Under the pieces are notes generated by a model that was not told where the DNA came from, searched no databases, and was given only the letters and a program-made list of their open reading frames with translations. The position numbers and the translations under genes were made by a program. A stretch of 64,000 bases of DNA from Hydractinia symbiolongicarpus (taxonomy: Eukaryota; Cnidaria; Hydrozoa; Anthoathecata; Hydractiniidae), in assembly GCF_029227915.1 (NCBI RefSeq), contig NC_079885.1:4714001-4778000 (forward strand), given 5' to 3'. This document shows, one piece after another, positions 1 to 11,900 of the stretch (the stretch's first letter is position 1; every line of letters begins with the position of its first letter).

Positions 1-373
1 TTATTCATTGCGTGCTAACGGCCAGGATTTGTCCCACAGTAAAGAAAGACTTATTTATCTAAATTTTTAAATAAAGCGCTACCACAGAGCCTAGTGTAAT
101 TGCTGAATTCCAGCACTCATGTCAAATTATGAAGAATGTTATTCCTTGGAGTCATACTAGCTCATTTATCACATTTATAAGGTTAAAGTACAAAATCAGT
201 TCAACTAAGTCCCACAGTCATACGTTTCACTGTTAAAAGCGATTCAACCTAGTAACATCCGAATAATGTCGCTAAATACATGTTGGTACGAATATGTGAC
301 ACAACCGTTGTAACTCAAACGGATTTATACCGCTAGAAAGTCAATGAAATGTAGTTATTGAAACTGTTCCTAT
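1..373 (+). repeat. Exemplar 373-bp monomer (left-block type)
   Basis: This is the first complete monomer, used here as the reference unit. GTCCCACAGT occurs twice, at 31-40 and 209-218, 178 bp apart, so the monomer has a weak half-unit structure. A short inverted repeat CCGTT(8 nt)AACGG lies near its 3' third, in CCGTTGTAACTCAAACGG. By eye there are eleven CpG dinucleotides, close to what the base composition predicts, so CpG does not look depleted. The monomer is AT-rich with several A/T tracts. I see no match to a transposon family or an RNA gene. Confidence 0.9.
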
Positions 374-1743
374 TTATTCATTGCGTGCTAACGGCCAGGA
401 TTTGTCCCACAGTAAAGAAAGACTTTTTTATCTAAATTTTTAAATAAAGCGCTACCACAGAACCTAGTGTAATTGCTGAATTCCAGCACTCATGTCAAAT
501 TATGAAGAATGTTATTCCTTGGAGTCATACTAGCTCATTTATCACATTTATAAGGTCAAAGTACAAAATCAGTTCAATTAAGTCCCACAGTCAAACGTTT
601 CACTGTTAAAAGCGATGCAACCTAGTAACATCCGAATAATGTCGCTAAATACATGTTGGTACGAATATGTGACACAACCGTTGTAACTCAAACGGATTTA
701 TACCGCTAGAAAGTCAATGAAATGGAGTTTTTGAAACTGTTCCTATTTATTCATTGCGTGCTAACGGCCAGGATTTGTCGCACAGTAAAGAAACACTTAT
801 TTATCTAAATTTTTAAATAAAGCGCTACCACAGAGACTAGTGTAATTGCTGAATTCCAGCACTCATGTCAAATTAAGAAGAATGTTATTCCTTGGAGTCA
901 AACTAGCTCATTTATCACATTTATAAGGTCAAAGTACAAAATCAGTTCAATTAAGTCCCACAGTCAAACGTTTTACTGTTAAAAGCGATGCAACCTAGTA
1001 ACATCCGAGCAATATCGCTAACTACATGTTGGTACGAATATAAGACACAACCGTTGTAACTCAAACGGATTTATACCTCTAGAAAGTCAATGAAATGTAG
1101 TTATTGAAACTGTTCCTATTTATTCAGCGCGTGCTAACGGCCAGGATTGGTCCCACAGTAAAAAAAGACTTATTTATCTAAACTTTTAAATAAAGCGCTA
1201 CCACAGCGCCCAGTGTAATCGCTGAGATCCAGCAATGATGTCAAATTAAGAAGAATGTTATTCCTTAGAGTCCAATTGGCTCATTTATCACATTTATTAT
1301 GTCACAGTCCAAAGTCAGGTCAATTAAGTCCCACAGTCAATCGTTTCACTGTTAAAAGCGATGCAACCTAGTAACATCCGAATAATATCGCTAAATACAT
1401 GTTGGTACGAATATGTGACACAACCGTTGTAACTCAAACGGATTTATACCGCTAGAAAGTCAATGAAATGTAGTTATTGAAACTGTTCCTATTTATTCAT
1501 TGCGTGCTAACGGCCAGGATTTGTCCCACAGTAAAGAAAGACTTATTTATCTAAATTTTTAAATAAAGCGCTACCACAGAGCCTAGTGTAATTGCTGAAT
1601 TCCAGCACTCATGTCAAATTATGAAGAATGTTATTCCTTGGAGTCATATAAGCTCATTTATCACATTTATAAGGTTAAAGTACAAAATCAGTTCAACTAA
1701 GTCCCACAGTCATACGTTTCACTGTTAAAAGCGATGCAACCTA

Positions 1744-3057
1744 GTAATGAAATGTAGTTATTGAAACTGTTCCTATTTATTCATTGCGTGCTAACGGCCA
1801 GGATTTGTCCCACAGTAAAGAAAGACTTATTTATCTAAATTTTTAAATAAAGCGCTACCACAGAACCTAGTGTAATTGCTGAATTCCAGCACTCATGTCA
1901 AATTATGAAGAAAGTTATTCCTTGGAGTCATACTAGCTCATTTATCACATTTATAAGGTCAAAGTACAAAATCAGTTCACTTAAGTCCCACAGTCACACG
2001 TTTCACTGTTAAAAGCGATGCAACCTAGTAACATCCGAATAATGTCGCTAAATACATGTTGGTACGAATATGTGACACAACCGTTGCAACTCAAACGGAT
2101 TCATACCGCTAGAAAGTCAATGAAATGTAGTTTTTGAAACTGTTCCTATTTATTCATTGCGTGCTTACGGCAAGGATTTATCCCACAGTAAATAAAGACT
2201 TATTTATCTAAATTTTTAAATAAAGCGCTACCACAGAGCGTAGTGTAATTGCTGAATTCCAGCACTCATGTCAAATTAAGAAGAATGTTTTTCCTTGGAG
2301 TCAAACTAGCTCATTTATCACATTTATAAGGTCAAAGTACAAAACCAGTTCAATTAAATCGCACAGTCAAAAGTTTCACTGTTAAGAGCGATGCAGCCTA
2401 GTAATGAAATGTAGTTATTGAAACTGTTCCTATTTATTCATTGCGTGCTAACGGCCAGGATTTGTCCCACAGTAAAGAAAGACTTATTTATCTAAATTTT
2501 TAAATAAAGCGCTACCACAGAACCTAGTGTAATTGCTGAATTCCAGCACTCATGTCAAATTATGAAGAAAGTTATTCCTTGGAGTCATACTAGCTCATTT
2601 ATCACATTTATAAGGTCAAAGTACAAAATCAGTTCACTTAAGTCCCACAGTCACACGTTTCACTGTTAAAAGCGATGCAACCTAGTAACATCCGAATAAT
2701 GTCGCTAAATACATGTTGGTACGAATATGTGACACAACCGTTGCAACTCAAACGGATTCATACCGCTAGAAAGTCAATGAAATGTAGTTTTTGAAACTGT
2801 TCCTATTTATTCATTGCGTGCTTACGGCAAGGATTTATCCCACAGTAAATAAAGACTTATTTATCTAAATTTTTAAATAAAGCGCTACCACAGAGCGTAG
2901 TGTAATTGCTGAATTCCAGCACTCATGTCAAATTAAGAAGAATGTTTTTCCTTGGAGTCAAACTAGCTCATTTATCACATTTATAAGGTCAAAGTACAAA
3001 ACCAGTTCAATTAAATCGCACAGTCAAAAGTTTCACTGTTAAGAGCGATGCAGCCTA
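1744..3057 (+). repeat. 657-bp tandem duplication containing a truncated monomer (2 copies)
   Basis: Bases 1744-2400 are repeated at 2401-3057, an offset of 657 = 373 + 284. Each copy starts at a truncated monomer in which CCTAGTAA runs directly into TGAAATGTAG. About 89 bp, the segment holding the conserved TTGGTACGAATATG and CAACCGTTG motifs, is missing. The junction is at about 1746 and again at about 2403, with AA microhomology. After 3057 the normal CTAGTAACATCC continues. One deletion followed by one tandem duplication explains this. Confidence 0.88.
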
Positions 3058-4480
3058 GTAACATCCGAACAATATCGCTAGTTACATGTTGGTACGAATA
3101 TGAGACACAACCGTTGTAACTCAAACGGATTTATACCGCTAGAAAGTCAATGAAATGTAGTTTTTGAAACTGTTCCTATTTATTCATTGCGTGCTAACGG
3201 CCAGGATTTGTCGCACAGTAAAGAAACACTTATTTATCTAAATTTTTAAATAAAGTGCTACCACAGAGACTAGTGTGATTGCTGAATTCCAGCACTCATG
3301 TCAAATTAAGAAGAATGTTGTTCCTTGGAGTCAAACTAGCTCATTTATCACATTTATAAGGTCAAAGTACAAAATCAGTTCAATTAAGTCCCACAGTCAA
3401 ACGTTTTACTCTTAAAAGCGATGCAACCTAGTAACATCCGAACAATATCACTAAATACATGTTGGTACGAGTATGTGACGCAACCGTTGTAACTCGAACG
3501 GATTGACACCGCCAAGAAGTCAATGAAGTGTAGTTTATGAGAATGTCTCTAATCCTTCAGCCCGTGCTAACGGCCAGGATTGGTTCCACAGTAAAAAAAG
3601 ATTTAAGTATCTGAATTTTTAAATAAAGCGGTACCACAGAGCCCAGTGTAATCGCTGAATTCGACCAATCATGTCAAATTAAGAAGAATGTTATTCCTTG
3701 GAGTCCAATTAACTCATTTATCACATTTATAAGGTCACAGTCAAAAGTCAGTTCAATTAAGTCCCACAGTCAATCGTTTCACTGTTAAAAGCGATGCAAC
3801 TTAGTAATACCGGAAAAAAATCACTAAATACATGTTGGTACGAATATGTGACTCAACTGTTGTAACTCGAACGGATTGACACCGTTAGAAAGTCAATGAA
3901 TTGTAGTTTGTGAAACTGTCTCTATTTCTTCACGCAAACTAGCGGCTAGGATTGGTCCCACAGTAAAAAAAGACTTACTTATCTAAACTTTTAAATGAAG
4001 CGCTACCACAGAGCCCAGTTTAATCGCTGAGATCCAGCAATCATGTCAAATTAAGAAGAATGTTATTCCTTAGAGTCCAATTTGCTCATTTATCACATTT
4101 ATAAGGTCACAGTCCAAAGTCAGTTCAATTAATTCCCACAGTCAATCGTTTCACTGTTAAAAGCGATGCTACTTAGTAATACCGAAAAAAAATCACTAAA
4201 TACATGTTGGTACAAATATGTGACGCAACCGTTGAAACGCGAACGGATTTATTTCGCTAGAAAGTCAATGAAATGTAGTTATTGAAACTGTTCCTATTTA
4301 TTCAGCGCGTGCTAACGGCCAGGATTGGTCCCACAGTAAAAAAAGACTTATTTATCTAAACTTTTAAATAAATCGCTACCACAGCGCCCAGTGTAATCGC
4401 TGAGATTCAGCAATGATGTCAAATTAAAAAGAATGTTATTCCTTAAAGTCCAATTGGCTCATTTATCACATTTATAAGGT

Positions 4481-7400
4481 CACAGTCCAAAGTCAGTTCA
4501 ATTAAGTCCCACAGTCAATCGTTTCACTGTTAAAAGCAATGCAACTTAGTAATACCGGAAAAAAATCACTAAATACATGTTGGTACGAATATGTGACGCA
4601 ACCGTTGTAACTCGAACGGATTGACACCGCCAAGAAGTCAATGAAGTGTAGTTTTTGAGAATGTCTTTATTCCTTCAGCCCGTGCTAACGGCCAGGATTG
4701 GTCCCACAGTAAAAAAAGATTTAAATATCTTAATTTTTAAATAAAGCGCTACCACAGAGCCCAGTGTAATCGCTGAATTCCACCAATCATGTCAAATTAA
4801 GAAGAATGTTATTCCTTGGAGTCCAATTGGCTCATTTATCACATTTATAAGGTCAAAGTACAAAATCAGTTCAATTAAGTCCCACAGTCAAACGTTTCAC
4901 TGTTAAAAGCGATGCAACCTAGTAATACCGGAAAAAAATCACTAAATATATGTTGGTACGAATAAGTGACACAACCGTTGTAACTCATACGGATTTATAC
5001 CGCTAGAAAGTCAATGAAGTGTAGCTTTTGAGAATTTCTCTATTTCTTCAGCGCCTACTAAAGGCCAGGATTGGTCCCACAGTAAAAGAAGACTTATTTA
5101 TCTAAACTCTTAAATAAAGCGCTACCACAGCGCTCAGTGTAATCGCTGAGATCCACCAATCATGTCAAATTAAGAAGAATGTTATTCCTTGGAGTCCAAT
5201 TGGCTCATTTATCACATTTATAAGGTCACAGTCATAAGTCAGTTCAATTAAGTCCCACAGTCAATCGTTTCACTGTTAAAAGCGATGCAACTTAGTAATA
5301 CCGGAAAAAAATCACTAAATACATGTTGGTACGAATATGTGACGCAACCGTTGTAACTCGAACGGATTGACACCGTTAGAAAGTCAATGAATTTTAGTTT
5401 TTGAAACTGTCTCTATTTCTTCAGCGCGTACTAACGGCCAGGATTGGTTCCACAGTAAAAAAAGACTTATTTATCTTAATTTTTAAATAAAGCGCTACCA
5501 CAGAGCCCAGTGTAATCGCTGAGATCCAGCAAGATGTCAAACTAAGAAGAATGTTATTCCTTAGAGTCCAATTTGCTCATTTATTACATTTATAAGGTCA
5601 CAGTCCAAAGTCAGTTCAATTAAGTCCCACAGTCAATCGTTTCACTGTTAAAAGCGATGCAACTTAGTAATACCGGAAAAAAATCATTAGATACATGTTG
5701 GTACGAATATGTGACTCAACCGTTGTAACTCGAACGGATTGACACCGTTAGAGAGTCAATGAATTGTAGTTTTTGAAACTGTCTCTATTTCTTCAGCGCG
5801 TACTAACGGCAAGGATTGGTCCCACAGTAAAAAAAGAATTATTTATCTTAATTTTTAAATAATGCGCTACCACAGCGCGCAGTGTAATTGCTGAGTTCCA
5901 GCAATCATGTCAAATTAAGAAGATTGTTTTTTCTTTTAGTTAAACTGGCTCATTTATCACATTTGTAAGGTCAAAGTCCAAAATCCATTCAATTAAGTTC
6001 CACAGTCCATCGTTTCACTGTTGAAAGCGATATAACTTAGTAATAACGGAAAAATATCAGTAAATACATGTTGGTACGAATATGTGACGCAACCGTCGTA
6101 ACTCAAACGGATTGATACTGCCAAGAAGTCAATGAAATGTAGTTTTTGAGAATGTCTCTATTTCTTCAGCGCGATCTAACGGCCAGGATTGGTTCCACAG
6201 TAAAAAATGACTTATTTATCTAAATTTTTAAATAAAGCGCAACCACAGAGCTTAGTGTAATCGCTGAATTCCAGCAATCATGTCAAAGTAAGAAGAATGT
6301 TATTCCTTGGAATCCAATTAGCTCATTTATTACATTTAAAAGGTCACAGTCCAGAATCAGTTCATTTAAGTCCCAGAGTCAATCGTTTCAATGTTAAAAG
6401 CGATACAACTTAGTAATATCGGAAAAAATCACTAACTACATGTTGGTACGAATATGCGACACAGCCGTTGTAACTCAAACGGATTGACACCGTTAGAAAG
6501 TCAAAGAAATGTAGTTTTTGAAACTGTCTCTATTTCTTCAGCGCGAACTACCGACTAGGATTGGTCCCACAGTGAAAAATGACTTATTTATCTTAATTTC
6601 TAAATAGCGCTACCAAACACCCAGTGTAATCGCTGAGTTCCAGCAATCATGTCAAATTAAGAAGAATGTTATCTCTTGTAGCCAAACTGGCTTATTTATG
6701 ACATTAATAAGGTCACAGTCCAAAGTCAGTTCAATTAAGTCCCACAGTCAATCGTTTCACTGTTAAAAGCAATGCAACTTAGTAATACCGGAAAAAAATC
6801 ACTAAATACATGTTGGTACGAATATGTGACGCAACCGTTGTAACTCGAACGGATTGACACCGCCAAGAAGTCAATGAAGTGTAGTTTTTGAGAATGTCTT
6901 TATTCCTTCAGCCCGTGCTAACGGCCAGGATTGGTCCCACAGTAAAAAAAGATTTAAATATCTTAATTTTTAAATAAAGCGCTACCACAGAGCCCAGTGT
7001 AATCGCTGAATTCCACCAATCATGTCAAATTAAGAAGAATGTTATTCCTTGGAGTCCAATTGGCTCATTTATCACATTTATAAGGTCAAAGTACAAAATC
7101 AGTTCAATTAAGTCCCACAGTCAAACGTTTCACTGTTAAAAGCGATGCAACCTAGTAATACCGGAAAAAAATCACTAAATATATGTTGGTACGAATAAGT
7201 GACACAACCGTTGTAACTCATACGGATTTATACCGCTAGAAAGTCAATGAAGTGTAGCTTTTGAGAATTTCTCTATTTCTTCAGCGCCTACTAAAGGCCA
7301 GGATTGGTCCCACAGTAAAAGAAGACTTATTTATCTAAACTCTTAAATAAAGCGCTACCACAGCGCTCAGTGTAATCGCTGAGATCCACCAATCATGTCA

Positions 7401-8946
7401 AATTAAGAAGAATGTTATTCCTTGGAGTCCAATTGGCTCATTTATCACATTTATAAGGTCACAGTCATAAGTCAGTTCAATTAAGTCCCACAGTCAATCG
7501 TTTCACTGTTAAAAGCGATGCAACTTAGTAATACCGGAAAAAAATCACTAAATACATGTTGGTACGAATATGTGACGCAACCGTTGTAACTCGAACGGAT
7601 TGACACCGTTAGAAAGTCAATGAATTTTAGTTTTTGAAACTGTCTCTATTTCTTCAGCGCGTACTAACGGCCAGGATTGGTTCCACAGTAAAAAAAGACT
7701 TATTTATCTTAATTTTTAAATAAAGCGCTACCACAGAGCCCAGTGTAATCGCTGAGATCCAGCAAGATGTCAAACTAAGAAGAATGTTATTCCTTAGAGT
7801 CCAATTTGCTCATTTATTACATTTATAAGGTCACAGTCCAAAGTCAGTTCAATTAAGTCCCACAGTCAATCGTTTCACTGTTAAAAGCGATGCAACTTAG
7901 TAATACCGGAAAAAAATCATTAGATACATGTTGGTACGAATATGTGACTCAACCGTTGTAACTCGAACGGATTGACACCGTTAGAGAGTCAATGAATTGT
8001 AGTTTTTGAAACTGTCTCTATTTCTTCAGCGCGTACTAACGGCAAGGATTGGTCCCACAGTAAAAAAAGAATTATTTATCTTAATTTTTAAATAATGCGC
8101 TACCACAGCGCGCAGTGTAATTGCTGAGTTCCAGCAATCATGTCAAATTAAGAAGATTGTTTTTTCTTTTAGTTAAACTGGCTCATTTATCACATTTGTA
8201 AGGTCAAAGTCCAAAATCCATTCAATTAAGTTCCACAGTCCATCGTTTCACTGTTGAAAGCGATATAACTTAGTAATAACGGAAAAATATCAGTAAATAC
8301 ATGTTGGTACGAATATGTGACGCAACCGTCGTAACTCAAACGGATTGATACTGCCAAGAAGTCAATGAAATGTAGTTTTTGAGAATGTCTCTATTTCTTC
8401 AGCGCGATCTAACGGCCAGGATTGGTTCCACAGTAAAAAATGACTTATTTATCTAAATTTTTAAATAAAGCGCAACCACAGAGCTTAGTGTAATCGCTGA
8501 ATTCCAGCAATCATGTCAAAGTAAGAAGAATGTTATTCCTTGGAATCCAATTAGCTCATTTATTACATTTAAAAGGTCACAGTCCAGAATCAGTTCATTT
8601 AAGTCCCAGAGTCAATCGTTTCAATGTTAAAAGCGATACAACTTAGTAATATCGGAAAAAATCACTAACTACATGTTGGTAGGAATATGCGACACAGCCG
8701 TTGTAACTCAAACGGATTGACACCGTTAGAAAGTCAAAGAAATGTAGTTTTTGAAACTGTCTCTATTTCTTCAGCGCGAACTACCGACTAGGATTGGTCC
8801 CACAGTGAAAAATGACTTATTTATCTTAATTTCTAAATAGCGCTACCAAACACCCAGTGTAATCGCTGAGTTCCAGCAATCATGTCAAATTAAGAAGAAT
8901 GTTATCTCTTGTAGCCAAACTGGCTTATTTATGACATTAATAAGGT
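4481..8946 (+). repeat. Higher-order repeat: 2233-bp block, two tandem copies
   Basis: The sequence from about 4481 to 6713 is repeated from about 6714 to 8946 with an offset of 2233, six monomers. Anchors are AAAAGCAATGCAACTTAG at both left ends and the unusual monomer AGCGCTACCAAACACCCAG near both right ends. The left edge is where TTATAAGGTCACAGTCC becomes shared. The right edge is where the second copy changes to GGTCAAAGTCC. I noticed a single substitution between copies (GGTACGAATATG near 6446 against GGTAGGAATATG near 8679), so the duplication looks recent relative to divergence among the six monomers inside it. Confidence 0.88.
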
Positions 8947-11900
8947 CAAAGTCCACAATCAGTTCAATTAAGTCACACAGTTAAACGTTTCACTGTTAAA
9001 AGCGACATAACTTAGTAATTTCTGAAAAGTATCACTAAATACATGTTGGTACGAATATGTGACGCAACCGTTGTAACTCAAACTTATTGATACCGCCAAG
9101 AAGTCAATGAAGTGTAGTTTTAGAGAATGTTTCTATTCCTTCAGCGCGTGCTAACGGCCAGGATTGGTCCAACAATAAAAAAAGATTTATATATCTAAAT
9201 TTTTAAATAAAGCGCTACCACAGAGCCCAGTGTAATCGCGGAATTCCATCAATCATGTCAAATTAAGAAGAATGTTATTCCTTGGAGTCCAATTGGCTCA
9301 TTTATCACATTTATAAGGTCACAGTCCAAAGTCAGTTCAATTAAGTCCCACAGTCAAACGTTTTACTGTTAAAAGCGATGCAACCTAGTAATATCCGAAA
9401 AATATCTCTAAATACCTGTTGGTACGAATATTCGACGCAACCGTTGCAACTCAAACGGATTTATATCGCTAGAAAGTCAATGAAATGTAGTTTCTGAAAC
9501 TGTTCCTATTTATTCAACGCGTGATAACGGCCAGGATTGGTTCCACCTTAAAAAAAGACTTATTTATCTAAATTTTTAATTAAAGCGCTACCACAGAACC
9601 TAGTGTAATCGCTGAATTCCAGAAATCATGTCAAATCAAGAAGAATGTTATTCCTTGGTGTCCAATTGGCTCATTTATCACATTTATTAGGTCACAATCC
9701 AAAGTCAGTTCAATTAAGTCCCACAGTCAATTGTTTCACTGTTAAAAGCGATGCAACTAAGTAATATCGGAAAAAAATAACTAGCTACATGTTGGTACGA
9801 ATATGCAACACAGCCGTTGTAACTCGAACGGATTGACACCGTTAGAAAGTCAATGAATTGTAGTTTTTGAAACTGTCTCTATTTCTTCAGCGCGAACTAC
9901 CGGCTAGGATTGGTCCCACAGTAAAAAATGACTTATTTATCTTAATTTCTAAATAGCGCTACCACAGCGCCCAGTGTAATCGCTGAGTACCAGCAATCAT
10001 TTCAAATTAAGAAGAATGTTATCTCTTGTAGTCAAACTGGCTCATTTATCACATTTATAAGGTCACAGTCCAAAGTCAGTTCAATTAAGTCCCACAGTCA
10101 AACGTTTTACTGTTAAAAGCGATTCAACCTAGTAACATCCGAACAATATCGCTAACTACATGTTGGTACGAGTATGTGACACAACCGTTGTAACTCGAAC
10201 GGATTGACACCGTTAGAAAGTAAATGAATTGTAGTTTTTGAAACTGTCTCTATTTCTTCACGCAAACTAACGGCTTTGATTGGTGTCACAGTAAAAATTG
10301 ACTTATTTATCTTAATTTTAAATAAAGCGCTACCACAGCGCCCAGTGTAATCGCTGAGTTCCAGCAATCATGTCGAATTAAGAAGATGGTTTTTTCTTGT
10401 AGTCAAACTGACTCATTTATCACATTTATAAGGTCACAGTTCAAAATCAGTTCAATTAAGTCCCACAGTCCAACGTTTCACTGTTAAAAGCGATGCAACC
10501 TAGTAATATCCGAGAAATATCTCTAAATACCTGTTGGTACGAATATGCGACGCAACCGTTGCAACTCAAACGGATTTATATCGCTAGAAAGTCAATGAAA
10601 TGTAGTTTCTGAAACTGTTCCTCTTTATTCAACGCGTGCTAACGGCCAGAATTGGTCCCACCTTAAAGAAAGACATATTTATCTAAATTTTTAATTAAAG
10701 CGCTACCACAGAAACTAGTGTAATCGCTGAATTCCAGCAATCATGTCAAATCAAGAAGAATGTTATTCCTTGGTGTCCAATTGGCTCATTTATCACATTT
10801 ATAAGGTCACAATCCAAAGTCAGTTCAATTAAGTCCCACAGTCAATCGTTTCACTGTTAAAAGCGATGCAACTAAGTAATATCGGAAAAAAATTACTAAC
10901 TACATGTTGGTACGAGTATGTGACACAACCGTTGTAACTCGAACGGATTGACACCGTTAGAAAGTAAATGAATTGTAGTTTTTGAAACTGTCTCTATTTC
11001 TTCATGCAAACTAACGGCTATGATTGGTGTCACAGTAAAAATTGACTTATTTATCTTAATTTTTAAATAAAGCGCTACCACAGCGCCCAGTGTAATCGCT
11101 GAGTTCCAGCAATCATGTCGAATTAAGAAGATGGTTTTTTCTTGTAGTCAAACTGACTCATTTATCACATTTATAAGGTCACAGTTCAAAATCAGTTCAA
11201 TTAAGTCCCACAGTCCAACGTTTCACTGTTAAAAGCGATGCAACCTAGTAATATCCGAGAAATATCTCTAAATACCTGTTGGTACGAATATGCGACGCAA
11301 CCGTTGCAACTCAAACGGATTTATATCGCTAGAAAGTCAATGAAATGTAGTTTCTGAAACTGTTCCTCTTTATTCAACGCGTGCTAACGGCCAGAATTGG
11401 TCCCACCTTAAAGAAAGACATATTTATCTAAATTTTTAATTAAAGCGCTACCACAGAAACTAGTGTAATCGCTGAATTCCAGCAATCATGTCAAATCAAG
11501 AAGAATGTTATTCCTTGGTGTCCAATTGGCTCATTTATCACATTTATAAGGTCACAATCCAAAGTCAGTTCAATTAAGTCCCACAGTCAATCGTTTCACT
11601 GTTAAAAGCGATGCAACTAAGTAATATCGGAAAAAAATCACTAACTACATGTTGGTACGAATATGCGACACAGCCGTTGTAACTCAAACGGATTGATACC
11701 GTTAGAAAGTCAAAGAAATGTAGTTTTTGAAACTGTCTCTATTTCTTCAGCGCGAACTACCGGCTAGGATTGGTCCCACAGTAAAAAATGACTTATTTAT
11801 CTTAATTTCTAAATAGCGCTACCACAGCGTCCAGTGTAATCGCTGAGTTCCAGCAATCATGTCAAATTAAGAAGAATGTTATCTCTTGTAGCCAAACTGG

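Larger units (their letters stand above)
1..4480 (+). repeat. 373-bp satellite array, left block of diverged monomers
   Basis: About twelve head-to-tail monomers of 373 bp. The phase motif TTATTCA falls at 1, 374, 747 and 1120, which gives the exact period. Each monomer carries the same landmarks in order: CTAACGGCCAGGATT, GTCCCACAGTAAA, an AT tract TCTAAATTTTTAAATAAAG, GCGCTACCACAG, CATGTCAAATTA, a second GTCCCACAGTC, TTTCACTGTTAAAAGCGAT, ATGTTGGTACGAATATG and CAACCGTTGTAACTC. Neighbouring monomers differ by many substitutions, more than in the central window. From about 3430 the sequence shifts to a variant reading CGCCAAGAAGTCAATGAAG. No gene or RNA is recognisable. A 657-bp duplication is listed separately. 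Confidence 0.95.
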
